DNA from: Hymenobacter sp. 5317J-9
Lineage (GTDB): Bacteria > Bacteroidota > Bacteroidia > Cytophagales > Hymenobacteraceae
Direction of reading: 5' to 3'
DNA: 64,000 nucleotides
Assembly (NCBI RefSeq): GCF_022921075.1
Contig: NZ_CP095050.1
Span: 3,038,001-3,102,000 of the forward strand
The first letter of the stretch is position 1; the number at the start of each line of letters is the position of its first letter. The notes under the pieces were generated by a model. It ran no database searches, had not been told where the DNA came from, and saw nothing but the letters and a program-made list of their open reading frames with translations. Shown here in pieces: positions 35,926 to 45,804 of this stretch. The position numbers and the translations under genes were made by a program.

Positions 35926-36023
35926 AGAACGTCATGCAGAGCGCAGCGAAGCATCTTGCCCGCCACCACTGACTGAATGCGTTGTGCGACAAAGATGCTT
36001 CGCTGCTCTCTGCATGACGTTCT
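35926..36023. repeat. Dispersed inverted repeat, family A, copy 5
   Basis: Arms begin AGAACGTCATGCAGAGCGCA and end in the complementary form at 36023. The inner part (TTGCCCGCC against TGTGCGACAAAG) has decayed, so this is the least symmetric copy. Confidence 0.88.
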
Positions 36024-36066
36024 GACTTTGCTTTAATTGAAAACGCCCGTCATTTCGATTTCACTT

Positions 36067-36837
36067 ATGAAAAAACTTCTGACTCTCTGCCTGCTCACGT
36101 TTGCCGTGGCGGCCCGCGCCCAGGGCGTGATGCAGTTCGAAACCGACAACCACGACTTCGGCAACGTGCCCGAAGGCACCATGGCCACCCACGAGTTCAA
36201 GTTCAAGAACACCGGCAACCAGCCCGTGGTGATTGCCAACGTGCAGGCCAGTTGCGGCTGCACCACCCCCGACTGGACCAAAACCCCGGTGATGCCCGGC
36301 AAAACCGGCATCATCAAGGCCATGTACAGCAGCGCCGGCCGCCCCGGCGTTTTCAATAAAACCGTGACCGTGACCAGCAACGCCGCCGAGCCCAGCAAGG
36401 TGCTCAGCATCAAGGGCACGGTGCTCACCAAAGACCAGATGAAGCCCATGCTGACCCCGGCCCAGCTGGCGGCCTCGCCCCACCTGGTGCTGGCCCAAAC
36501 CAGCCACGACTTCGGCAAGATGGAGGCCGGCCAGCAGCCCACCGCCCGCATTGTGGTGAAAAACACCGGCAAAACCGAGCTCGTGCTGGGCGCCCTCACG
36601 TCCAGTTGCTACTGCGTGGGTTATAAGGCCTCGCCCAAGCCCATCGCGCCGGGCCAGAGCGCCGTGGTGGAGCTGCTCTACAGCCAGCGCCAGCTGGGCC
36701 AGGTGAGCGACGTGGTGACCATTGCCTCGAACGACGTGAGCGGCGATGCCAAAATCACGCTGCGGGCCACCATTGTGCGCGACCTCAGCGGCAACAGCAT
36801 GGTGAAGGAAAGCGGCACGGCCGTTCCGTTCAAATAA
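36067..36837 (+). CDS. Secreted protein with two DUF1573 domains
   Basis: 256 residues: signal peptide (MKKLLTLCLLTFAVAARAQ) and two Ig-like DUF1573 repeats (about 22-125 and 140-245). Both carry the family signature, NHDFGNVPEG with ASCGCTTPDW in the first and SHDFGKMEAGQ with SSCYCVGY in the second. Function of the family is unknown; it is common in this phylum. The ATG at 36067 follows repeat copy 5. Confidence 0.9.
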   Translation: MKKLLTLCLLTFAVAARAQGVMQFETDNHDFGNVPEGTMATHEFKFKNTGNQPVVIANVQASCGCTTPDWTKTPVMPGKTGIIKAMYSSAGRPGVFNKTVTVTSNAAEPSKVLSIKGTVLTKDQMKPMLTPAQLAASPHLVLAQTSHDFGKMEAGQQPTARIVVKNTGKTELVLGALTSSCYCVGYKASPKPIAPGQSAVVELLYSQRQLGQVSDVVTIASNDVSGDAKITLRATIVRDLSGNSMVKESGTAVPFK

Positions 36838-36876
36838 ATTGCCGAGCGGCGGCTCCGCCCGCTTCATGTTTCTATC

Positions 36877-36907
36877 AGGCCCCGCTGCTTCAGCGGGGCC
36901 TTTTTTT
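36877..36907 (+). terminator. Terminator of the DUF1573 gene
   Basis: Stem AGGCCCCGCTG with CAGCGGGGCCT, 3-nt loop, seven T. Confidence 0.92.
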
Positions 36908-37334
36908 ATGCGCGCCGGGCAATGGCGCCGACGCTACGGACAGCAAAGTTTTTGCGCAAAAACACCACTGTGTCAGCCACAACATCAGCCGGCTGGCGCG
37001 TTGCCTTGTGACAGGCAAATAACGCCCCACCACGCACTCAGTCCAGCAAACTACCTCCTGCCCTACCCGGCTGGCCTTGGGTTTGTGGTCGGCAAATGAA
37101 ATTTATATTACTAAAATTTGATACAAGCATCTTTTTTTCACTTACCAGTCCTAACTTTACTAAGTTAGAATCAATTTAACGCATTAGTGTTTGCCGCGAT
37201 GCAGGCACTTTACAACAGCTGTTTTTCAGGTGACCCTAGTGGGTGAAGAGGCGCGGCAGCGCCGGGGCCTTGTTGCGCCGCGAGGGCCACACACCACCAT
37301 CAAAGCACCTATTTTAGAGCAGCATACCCCATTC
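36908..37334 (+). other. Intergenic control region of the exopolysaccharide-like locus
   Basis: 427 bp. The stretch 37090-37190 is AT-rich and promoter-like, with several imperfect TTTG elements and the palindrome at 37151. The last 130 bp before the ATG are GC-rich with no confident gene. Confidence 0.5.
37151..37168. promoter_or_regulatory. Inverted repeat, possible operator
   Basis: CTAACTT and AAGTTAG flank TACT in an AT-rich stretch 167 nt upstream of the first gene of the locus. The symmetry is perfect; the role is a guess. Confidence 0.4.
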
Positions 37335-38849
37335 ATGAAAGGCACTTTTATCCTTGCGGCTATGGGGGTGGTGCTCCGGGCGGGCACTGCGCAAGCGCAA
37401 ACGGCGCTGCCCGATACGCTGGAATACGCCCGCACCAAGGCAAATGAGAAGGACTTTGGCGAGGCCGACCGCGTGCTGACGCGCTACAACGCCCGGGCGA
37501 ACCACCTCGACGGCTTGCGGCTGCAGGCGCAGGTGCTTTACTGGGCGCACGACTTTAACCGCGCCGCGGCGGTGCACGAGCAGGCCCTGGCCGCCTTCCC
37601 CAACGTGCCCGCGCTACGCCTCGACTACGCCCGCCAATTGGTGGAGCAAAATCAGCTGGACAAAGCCAAAGACCAGCTGAGAATTTATGAATCCCAGGAG
37701 GACAGCGCCCGGGCCGAGTCGGGCCTGCTGCTGGCCCTCATCAGCTACAAGCAGCTGCGCGTGGACGCGGCCCGGCAAACCCTGGCCGAGGTGCTGCGCC
37801 GCTACCCCGCCAACGCGGCGGCCACCGCCCTGCTGCAGGACATCGACAATACCTTGCGGCCCTATTTTCGGGTGGGCAGCCGCTACCTCCGCGACGACCA
37901 GCCCCTGCGCGCCCTGACTTATGAGGCCGAAGCTACCTGGTTTCGCTCGGGGCTGGTGGCGCCCATCATCCTTTTGCAGGCCAATAACTTTTCGCTGCCC
38001 GAAGGCCACACGTCTTCTTATTGGCTGCAGGTGGGCAATAAGTTTACCTTTCTGCCCCTGGGGCTGACGCTGAATGCAACGGGTGGCCTGTTTCAGTATT
38101 CGCCGAACAGCACCGGCGTGCGCGCCACCGGCAATCTGCTGCTGAGCAAAACCCTGGGCAGCACACTGACCCTCGACGTGCAGGCTGCCCGCCAGCCCTA
38201 CCAGGCCGTGCTGACCAGCGCGCGGCAGCCCGTAATGGAGCGCCTCCAGGCCCTGGCCCTGCGCTACGGGAAGGGCGAGAAATGGCTGGGCAAAGCCGGC
38301 GTGGAGCAGCGCAGCTATGGCGATGGCAACCCCGCCTACTCGGCCTATGCCTGGCTGCTGGCGCCGGTGCTCACCCGCCCCGCCGTGGTACTCAAAGCGG
38401 GCTATGCGTTCAGCTACGCCTCGGCTGAGCGCAGCACCTACACCCCGGTGCGCAGCTTGAGCGACGTGGTGCTGAACGGCGGACCGGTAGCGGGTGCCTA
38501 CGCGCCCTACTTCACGCCCCGAAACCAGCTGGTGAACGCCGTGCTGCTGTCGGTGAAGCTCTGGCCGCAGAAAAAAGTGAGCGTGGCGGCCCGCGGCAGC
38601 TACGGCGTGCAGGGCCGGGCCGACGCCCCTTACCTGTACCTCGATAAGGCGCTGAACAACGAGCTCTACATCGCCACCGGGTTTGCCCGGCAGAGCTACC
38701 ACCCCGTGGAAGTGCAGGGCGAAGTAGCGCTGAAGGCCTCGCCTTCGCTCACCTTAGCCGCTACCTACGGCTATTCCAGCCTGATTTTTTACAACCGCCA
38801 CGCCTTCGACCTTCAACTCCGTTACCATCTGCACCGTGAAAAAATCTGA
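37335..38849 (+). CDS. TPR and outer-membrane beta-barrel protein (YaiO-like), probable polysaccharide porin
   Basis: 504 residues: signal peptide to about 22 (GTAQAQ), TPR-like helices about 25-160 (GEADRVLTRYNARANHLDG, FNRAAAVHEQALAAFPNVPALRLDYARQLVEQN) and a C-terminal barrel of short amphipathic strands about 170-504. The plan, periplasmic TPR plus barrel, matches YaiO-family proteins and resembles PgaA and AlgK/AlgE of polysaccharide exporters. It overlaps the next gene by 14 bp, a tightly coupled pair with the glycosyltransferase. I infer that it is the exit channel for that enzyme's product. The ATG at 37335 is chosen for its signal peptide. Confidence 0.82.
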   Translation: MKGTFILAAMGVVLRAGTAQAQTALPDTLEYARTKANEKDFGEADRVLTRYNARANHLDGLRLQAQVLYWAHDFNRAAAVHEQALAAFPNVPALRLDYARQLVEQNQLDKAKDQLRIYESQEDSARAESGLLLALISYKQLRVDAARQTLAEVLRRYPANAAATALLQDIDNTLRPYFRVGSRYLRDDQPLRALTYEAEATWFRSGLVAPIILLQANNFSLPEGHTSSYWLQVGNKFTFLPLGLTLNATGGLFQYSPNSTGVRATGNLLLSKTLGSTLTLDVQAARQPYQAVLTSARQPVMERLQALALRYGKGEKWLGKAGVEQRSYGDGNPAYSAYAWLLAPVLTRPAVVLKAGYAFSYASAERSTYTPVRSLSDVVLNGGPVAGAYAPYFTPRNQLVNAVLLSVKLWPQKKVSVAARGSYGVQGRADAPYLYLDKALNNELYIATGFARQSYHPVEVQGEVALKASPSLTLAATYGYSSLIFYNRHAFDLQLRYHLHREKI

Positions 38850-40461
38850 TAGTGCGGCCCTGTGGGAATTTCGGGAGGCAGCCACCTCCACGTTTGCGCA
38901 CAAGGCCACTTTGGCCAGCCTTATGGTGGCGGGCGTGTTCAGCATCGGCCGGCTGGCCGACTGGTGGTTCCGGGAGGAGCACGTGGCCTCGCTGCCGCTG
39001 TTTCTGCTCCTCACCTTCATTTTCTGGTGGGGCATGGCGCGCATGCTCATCGTGTGGGTGTCATACCTGCGCATCAGCAAGCCGCGCTGGCAAGCGCCGC
39101 AAAATGGGCTGAGGGTGGCCATTTTCACTACCAGCTCGCCGGGCGAGCCGCTCAGCATGTTTGAAAAAACGCTGGAGGCCTGCGCCCGCATCAGCTACCC
39201 GCACACCACCTACCTGCTCGACGACACCCAAGACCTGCGCTTCCGCGAAGCGGCCGAGCGGCATGGCGCCGTATGGCTGGAGCTGGTGGGCCTGCCCGGG
39301 GCCAAAGCCGGGAAAATAAACGCGGCCCTGCAGCGCACCACCGAAGACTTCGTGCTGGTGCTCGACCCCGACCACATCCCCTTTCCCAACTTTCTGGACG
39401 AGGTGCTGGGCTACTTCCGCGACCCGCAGGTGGGCTACGTGCAGGTGGCGCAGGCCTACTACAACCAGTACCGCTCCTTCACGGCCCGCGCGGCGGCCGA
39501 GCAGACTTACGGCTTCTACGGCCCCACCCAGATGGGCATGCACGGCCTCAACTGCGCCGTGGCCATCGGGGCCAACTGCACCTTCCGCCGCGCGGCCCTG
39601 GAAAGCATCGGCGGGCACGGCATCGGGTTGGCCGAGGACCTCATCACGGCCATTCGCATTCACGCGGCGCAGTGGAAATCCATTTACTCGCCCATCGTGG
39701 TGAGCCGCGGGCTGGTGCCCGAGGACCTGGGCTCATTCTGCAAGCAGCAGCTGAAATGGGCGCGGGGCGTGCAGGAAGTGCTGTTTGCCGAAGTGCCGCG
39801 CCTGTGGCCCAAGCTTTCGTTCTGGCAACGCGTGTCCTACCTCACGGTGGGCACTTATTACCTTTCGGGCCTCACCACGGCGCTGTTTCTGCTCATTCCC
39901 TACCTGTATTTCTGGTTTGGCTGGCTGCCCGCCAACATGGACTTCTTTGGGTTTCTGGACCATTGGGTGCCCGTCGGGCTCGTTAGCCTGAGCATTTACG
40001 TGTTTGTGCAGCGCTGGCTATGCCACCCCGAAGTAGAACGCGGCTTGCACTGGCGCGGCACCTTCCTGAAGTTTGCCTGCTGGCCGGTGTTTTTCATGGG
40101 ATTTGTGCTGTCCATCTGGGACGGCGAAATTCCGTACATCCCCACCGCCAAACGGGCCGTGAAGCAGTTCACGCCCTTTGTGCGGCCCCTGCTGGTGCAC
40201 CAGGTGCTGTTTGTGGTCACGGTGGCTTGCGTGGTGGTGCGCCGCTTCTACTACACACCCGAAGCCCGGCTTGAACTCACCAGCGCCAACACCTGGGGCA
40301 TGGTGCTCTTTGCGGCCCTGGCTTTTTTCATGACGCTGGGCGGCCTGTTTGCGGCTTACCAGTCGCTCAAAACCAAAGCCGAAGACCCGTGGGCGTCCGT
40401 CGACCTCTCCCGCATCACGGGTTGGCTGCAACCGGCCGGCAAGCGCAAATCCGCGGCCTGA
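38836..40461 (+). CDS. Processive family 2 glycosyltransferase (cellulose synthase-like), membrane protein
   Basis: 541 residues. Two N-terminal membrane helices (about 25-70), a cytoplasmic GT-A domain (about 85-300) and four to five C-terminal helices. The processive GT2 motifs are in order: DDTQD for the first Asp, LDPDHIP for the DxD, LAEDL for the base, and QQLKWARG matching QxxRW. No PilZ domain is present, so no obvious direct c-di-GMP control. It begins with GTG at 38836, inside the preceding gene. The polymer made cannot be told from sequence. Confidence 0.88.
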   Translation: MKKSDSAALWEFREAATSTFAHKATLASLMVAGVFSIGRLADWWFREEHVASLPLFLLLTFIFWWGMARMLIVWVSYLRISKPRWQAPQNGLRVAIFTTSSPGEPLSMFEKTLEACARISYPHTTYLLDDTQDLRFREAAERHGAVWLELVGLPGAKAGKINAALQRTTEDFVLVLDPDHIPFPNFLDEVLGYFRDPQVGYVQVAQAYYNQYRSFTARAAAEQTYGFYGPTQMGMHGLNCAVAIGANCTFRRAALESIGGHGIGLAEDLITAIRIHAAQWKSIYSPIVVSRGLVPEDLGSFCKQQLKWARGVQEVLFAEVPRLWPKLSFWQRVSYLTVGTYYLSGLTTALFLLIPYLYFWFGWLPANMDFFGFLDHWVPVGLVSLSIYVFVQRWLCHPEVERGLHWRGTFLKFACWPVFFMGFVLSIWDGEIPYIPTAKRAVKQFTPFVRPLLVHQVLFVVTVACVVVRRFYYTPEARLELTSANTWGMVLFAALAFFMTLGGLFAAYQSLKTKAEDPWASVDLSRITGWLQPAGKRKSAA

Positions 40462-40498
40462 AACGGCACGCCCCTTATTCCTTCGCCATTCAATCTCA

Positions 40499-41671
40499 AT
40501 GAAAACCATAGCCTATCGTGCGTCGGCCACCTTGCTGGTCATTTTGCTAGGCCTGGGCGTGTTCAGCCTGCTGGTCTTTGCGGGCAGCAAAAGCCGCGGC
40601 CCGCTCGAGGACCTGGCCTCTGGCGTCGCCTCCAAAGTTGCGTATCTAGAGAAAAGCATGGCCGGCGGCGACTCGCGCACCGGCCGCGCCGCCTCCCTGC
40701 AGTGGTTTGACCGCTACCGCACCCAAACCAAGCTGCTGAACGCCCCCGACACCCTGCTCACCGGCGTGTACGACAACAACACCGAGGAATCGTACGAAAG
40801 CGTGACCACGCTCGAAGACTCCCTGGGCATGAAGCTGCCCATCATTCACTTCTACACGGCCTGGGGCAGCCGCAAAGACCAGGGCTTTCCGCAGCTGCGG
40901 GCCCAAACCATTTCCGACTTAGGCTCGGTGCCGATGATAACCTGGGAGCCCTGGCTCAACGACTTCGACCCCGCCGTGTACCCCGTGGTGGGCAAGCCTT
41001 CGCAGGTAAATGAAAACGGCCTGAAAGCCATTGCCGCCGGCAAATACGACGCCTACATTGATAAGTGGGCCCGCGACGCGAAGGCCTTTGGCAAGCCCTT
41101 TTTCCTGCGCTTCGGGCACGAGATGAACGACCCCTACCGCTACCCCTGGGGCCCGCAGAACAACAAGCCCGCCGATTTCATCGCGGCCTGGCGGCACGTG
41201 GTGACGCGCTTTCGGCTGCAGGGCGCCACCAACGCCTCCTGGGTATGGTCGCCGCACCCGGCCTACACTACCTACCGCGAGTTTTACCCCGGCGCGGCCT
41301 ACGTGAACTGGGTGGGCATCACCACGCTCAACTATGGCACGGTGGCCCCCTGGAGCAAGTGGTACACGTTTGACGAGATATTTGGCAAAGCCTACGCCGA
41401 GTTTTCGCTTTACGGCAAGCCGCTGATGATTAGTGAAATCGGCTCACTGGGCGTGGGCGGCAACAAGGCGCAGTGGTTTAAAGATGCCCTGGCCAGCATG
41501 CCCTTTAAATACCCGGCCGTGAAGGCGGTGGTGCTGTTTAACAACTCCAACGACGTCTCGACCACCTACAAAGCCCTGGACTGGTCCATCACCTTCGACA
41601 AGCCCGTGCTCACGGCCATCCGGGAAGCCGTAGGGGGCTGGCACCCCGCTACGGGAAGCCCTGCCTTGTAA
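40499..41671 (+). CDS. GH26-family glycoside hydrolase, membrane-anchored
   Basis: 390 residues. One N-terminal helix (about 8-30) acts as anchor or signal. The catalytic barrel has the acid/base Glu in FFLRFGHEMNDPYRYPWG and the nucleophile Glu in PLMISEIGSLG, as in beta-mannanase-type GH26. It lies 37 bp after the GT2 gene in the same direction. Hydrolases in synthase loci trim the growing polymer, so a processing role for the locus product is likely. The ATG is at 40499. Confidence 0.87.
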   Translation: MKTIAYRASATLLVILLGLGVFSLLVFAGSKSRGPLEDLASGVASKVAYLEKSMAGGDSRTGRAASLQWFDRYRTQTKLLNAPDTLLTGVYDNNTEESYESVTTLEDSLGMKLPIIHFYTAWGSRKDQGFPQLRAQTISDLGSVPMITWEPWLNDFDPAVYPVVGKPSQVNENGLKAIAAGKYDAYIDKWARDAKAFGKPFFLRFGHEMNDPYRYPWGPQNNKPADFIAAWRHVVTRFRLQGATNASWVWSPHPAYTTYREFYPGAAYVNWVGITTLNYGTVAPWSKWYTFDEIFGKAYAEFSLYGKPLMISEIGSLGVGGNKAQWFKDALASMPFKYPAVKAVVLFNNSNDVSTTYKALDWSITFDKPVLTAIREAVGGWHPATGSPAL

Positions 41672-41712
41672 AAGGCAGGCGCACAGCATTGTGCTTCCAG
41701 CAAGCTCAGCAG

Positions 41713-41743
41713 GAGCCACTTCTCATGCGAGGAGTGGCTCTTT
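41713..41743 (+). terminator. Terminator of the GT2/GH26 operon
   Basis: Stem GAGCCACT with AGTGGCTC, 12-nt loop, then TTTGCTTT. Confidence 0.7.
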
Positions 41744-41885
41744 GCTTTCGCACCCATTATTTACCCCTAAAAAAGCCGTGTTAGTGGCGCGCTACGGTCC
41801 GCGCCGCCAAGTGCCGGCTGGCCGGCGGCCCAAAAGGTGCGCGTGGAGGCCGGAATTGTGCGGTGCCGAACGGAACCGGGCGGCT

Positions 41886-41893
41886 TATCTTTG
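41886..41893 (+). promoter_or_regulatory. Promoter -7 box of ald
   Basis: TATCTTTG matches TAnnTTTG, 52 nt upstream of the ATG. Confidence 0.6.
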
Positions 41894-41944
41894 CGTCTCG
41901 AACATTTACCTCCTGATTTCACCTCCACTCCCACCACTCCGCAC

Positions 41945-43072
<1,128 letters not shown>

Positions 43073-43111
43073 AATATGTTGGGTGCCGGCACGTCTGGCA
43101 CATGCATACCG

Positions 43112-43141
43112 AAGCCTCCCGCAACCGCGGGAGGCTTTTTG
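43112..43141 (+). terminator. Terminator of ald
   Basis: Stem AAGCCTCCCGC with GCGGGAGGCTT, 4-nt loop, then T. A frame for the next gene can be drawn through it from 43102, which argues for a later start for that gene. Confidence 0.88.
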
Positions 43142-43142
43142 T

Positions 43143-43150
43143 TGCCTTTG
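43143..43150 (+). promoter_or_regulatory. Probable -7 box for the LtaS-like gene
   Basis: TGCCTTTG has one mismatch to TAnnTTTG and lies directly after the ald terminator; expected start near 43157. Confidence 0.45.
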
Positions 43151-43212
43151 CGTGGGCGCCTGCACGGCGGCCTTGCTTAGCCGGGTCTTTCACTCTGAAC
43201 GGTCGTTATACG

Positions 43213-45120
43213 TTGTTTCCCTCTCCTGCCATCCGCCTGCTGCTGCGCCGCTTTGCCCTGCTCATGGGCGTGTACACGCTGCTGCGGCTGGGCTTTTACG
43301 CGCTGAACTACACCACGTTTCAGAGCATCAGCGGCGCCGACGTGGCACGGGCCTTCGTGCACGGGCTGCGGTTCGACGCTTCGGCGCTGCTGTGGCTGAA
43401 CCTGCTGCTGGTGCTGCCCTCGCTGCTGGTGCCGGTGGGCGCGCGCCGGGGGCAGCAGTGGCTGCGCGCGCTGTTTGTGGGGCTGAACTTCCCGGGCTTC
43501 CTGCTCAATATTATTGACTGGCAGTATTTTAAGTTTATTGGGCGGCGGCTGAGCAACGAGTGGAGTACTATAGGCGACGACATTGCGCAGCAGGCCGGCC
43601 AGATTGGGCTGCACTACTGGTACCTGGCCATTCCGCTGACGGGGCTGGTGTGGCTGCTGTGGCGGCTGTGCCCCATGCCCACGGCCGCCGAGCTGGTGTA
43701 TCGGCCCGGCCGCCGGGCCTGGCTGCCCCGCGTGCTGGAGGCCGTGGTAATTATCGGGCTGGTGGTGCTGGGGCTGCGCGGGGGCTGGCAATTGAAACCC
43801 CTGCGCACCGGCACGGCCTTCGAGCTGCAGCCGGCCGTGCTGGGCCATCTGGCGCTCAACAGCACGTTTACGGTGCTGAAAACGCTGGACGTGGCCCCGG
43901 TGGAACGAGTCACTTACTTTGCTTCGACGGATGCCCTGCGCCCGGCGCTGGGCGCGGCCACGCTGCCGGTACGCCCGGCCCCCACCACGCCCGACAACGT
44001 GGTGATTCTGCTGGTGGAAAGCTTTGGGTCGGAATATACTGGCGTTGAAAACGGGGGCCGCGGTGGCTACACGCCGTTTTTTGATTCGCTGGCCACGGCG
44101 CCCGGCGCGCTGCTCATGCGCGATAACTACGCCAACGGCCGGCGGTCTATCGAGGCCTTGCCGGCCGTGCTCTCGGGCCTGCCCTCGCTGATGGACGAGC
44201 CCTTCATTACCTCCAGCTTTCAGACGGCGGAGATGCACGGGCTGGGCGAAATCCTGGGTCGGCACGGCTACACCACGGCCATGTACCACGCCGGTACCAA
44301 CGGCACCATGGGCTTTGATATGTTTGCCGGCATTGCGGGCATGCAGCATTACTACGGGCTGAATGAATACCCCGGCGGGGCCAAAAGTCCTGACTTCGAC
44401 GGCCACTGGGGCATTTTCGATGAGCCCTACCTGCAGTACTTCAATCGGCAGCTGTCGGCCACGAAGCAGCCGTTTTTTGCCACGCTCTTCACCCTCAGCG
44501 CCCACGACCCCTTCACAGTGCCAGCCAAGTACAAGGGCAAATTTCCGACTGGCACCCAGCCCATTCACCCCACAATTGCCTACACCGATGTGGCGCTGCG
44601 CAACTTCTTCCGGGCGGCCCGGCGGCAGCCGTGGTTTGCGCACACGCTGTTTGTGCTCACGGCCGACCACACTTCCCAAACCGACCAGCCCAGCTACCAA
44701 AACCCGCTGGGCTACCACAAAACGCCGCTGCTGCTGCTGCGCCCCGGCCAGCCCCTGCCACCAGCCAACCCGCACCGCATCAGCCAGCAGGCCGACGTGC
44801 CAGCTTCGGTGCTCGACGTGCTGGGGCTGCCGCAGGAACAGAAGTCGCTGCTGCCGTTTGGCTCCTCGGTGTTCGACGCAGCCAGCCCCGGCCGGGCGCT
44901 ATTCCGCGACGGCGACTCCTACTACCTCGTTCACTCCGATTTTGTGACCGAACTCACAAACACCAATACGGTGCGTCTCTACCCCTACCAAACCCATTAC
45001 ATGCCCGCGCAACCCGTAGCAAATCCGGACCCGGCGCTGGTGAAAAAATACGGCAACGAGCTGCGCGCCTGTGTACAATTCTATGTAAATGGGCTCGTGG
45101 ACAACCGGCTGTATAAGTGA
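43213..45120 (+). CDS. LtaS/phosphoglycerol-transferase-like membrane enzyme (alkaline phosphatase superfamily)
   Basis: About 635 residues: five N-terminal membrane helices (about 10-210) and an extracytoplasmic sulfatase-like domain (about 255-620). The domain starts NVVILLVESFGSEYTG; NGRRSIEALPAVLSGLPS carries the probable nucleophile region, and VLTADHTSQT the metal-binding DH. This family moves phosphoglycerol or phosphoethanolamine from lipids to glycans, but the acceptor in a Gram-negative is unknown. I place the start at TTG 43213, which leaves a positively charged RLLLRR before the first helix; the frame upstream overlaps the terminator of ald. Confidence 0.78.
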   Translation: MFPSPAIRLLLRRFALLMGVYTLLRLGFYALNYTTFQSISGADVARAFVHGLRFDASALLWLNLLLVLPSLLVPVGARRGQQWLRALFVGLNFPGFLLNIIDWQYFKFIGRRLSNEWSTIGDDIAQQAGQIGLHYWYLAIPLTGLVWLLWRLCPMPTAAELVYRPGRRAWLPRVLEAVVIIGLVVLGLRGGWQLKPLRTGTAFELQPAVLGHLALNSTFTVLKTLDVAPVERVTYFASTDALRPALGAATLPVRPAPTTPDNVVILLVESFGSEYTGVENGGRGGYTPFFDSLATAPGALLMRDNYANGRRSIEALPAVLSGLPSLMDEPFITSSFQTAEMHGLGEILGRHGYTTAMYHAGTNGTMGFDMFAGIAGMQHYYGLNEYPGGAKSPDFDGHWGIFDEPYLQYFNRQLSATKQPFFATLFTLSAHDPFTVPAKYKGKFPTGTQPIHPTIAYTDVALRNFFRAARRQPWFAHTLFVLTADHTSQTDQPSYQNPLGYHKTPLLLLRPGQPLPPANPHRISQQADVPASVLDVLGLPQEQKSLLPFGSSVFDAASPGRALFRDGDSYYLVHSDFVTELTNTNTVRLYPYQTHYMPAQPVANPDPALVKKYGNELRACVQFYVNGLVDNRLYK

Positions 45121-45143
45121 ACCCCTCTTAACGTTTACTGAAG

Positions 45144-45668
45144 CTAGTGTAACCCCACCCAGTATTTTTTCACTTGTCCCTTACCGTTAAACTCAATCCG
45201 CATGGAAGTAGGGTCAATTACATCCCACCCGACCCAGTAGCGCATCAGCGTGTCCGGCTGCGCGTGTTGGGCATACCAGTCGTTGAAGCGCTTGAGTTTG
45301 TCGTTGCTCAGGCGCGCTGGCATCAAAGAATCGGGTAACCCCACGTCTGCGGGCACGCACCACTCGATGCCATCTCGTTCGGCAGGGCCCAGGACGGCCA
45401 GCACTTGCACCCGGGTCATGCCCACGCGCAGATGGTGGGCCATCACATCAGCCACCATGCTTTCGCGGGGGTTGCCCTGCAGGCCTTCATCCCCGTGGTT
45501 CCGGCCGAGCTGCTGGCCGGTGGCGAGCCAGCGTTCTTGGTCGAAGCCGTAATTGTATTCATAACTGCGTTGGCCCACGAGCACGAGCAGTCCCAAAATC
45601 AACATAGAAAAGACGGTGCCGCCCAGTAGGAGAAATAATTTGAAGCATCCAAGCGGAGGACTTTCCAT
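45144..45668 (-). CDS. Membrane-anchored protein of unknown function
   Basis: 174 residues: one N-terminal helix (about 10-32; LFLLLGGTVFSMLILGLLVLV) and a soluble domain. VGMTRVQVLAVLGPAERD resembles the GMTxxQVxxLLG pattern of SmpA/OmlA-type small beta domains. I do not assign a function. The ATG at 45668 is used; a TTG three codons upstream is possible. It is convergent with the LtaS-like gene. Confidence 0.65.
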   Translation of the reverse strand: MESPPLGCFKLFLLLGGTVFSMLILGLLVLVGQRSYEYNYGFDQERWLATGQQLGRNHGDEGLQGNPRESMVADVMAHHLRVGMTRVQVLAVLGPAERDGIEWCVPADVGLPDSLMPARLSNDKLKRFNDWYAQHAQPDTLMRYWVGWDVIDPTSMRIEFNGKGQVKKYWVGLH

Positions 45669-45804
45669 ATCGTGCAATTTAACGCTCCATTCGGTGAACA
45701 GGCATCTCTAAACACTCAGCAATCCTATTGTAACATGCGACAAGCTTAAAATTCCTCAATCTATCATATTTCATCAAACTACCTGAGCTCAGGATTCTCA
45801 TAGA

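Noticed and set aside
41837..41944. 36-residue extension of alanine dehydrogenase
   Set aside because: It starts upstream of the -7 box at 41886, and the family begins at MIIGVPKEI.
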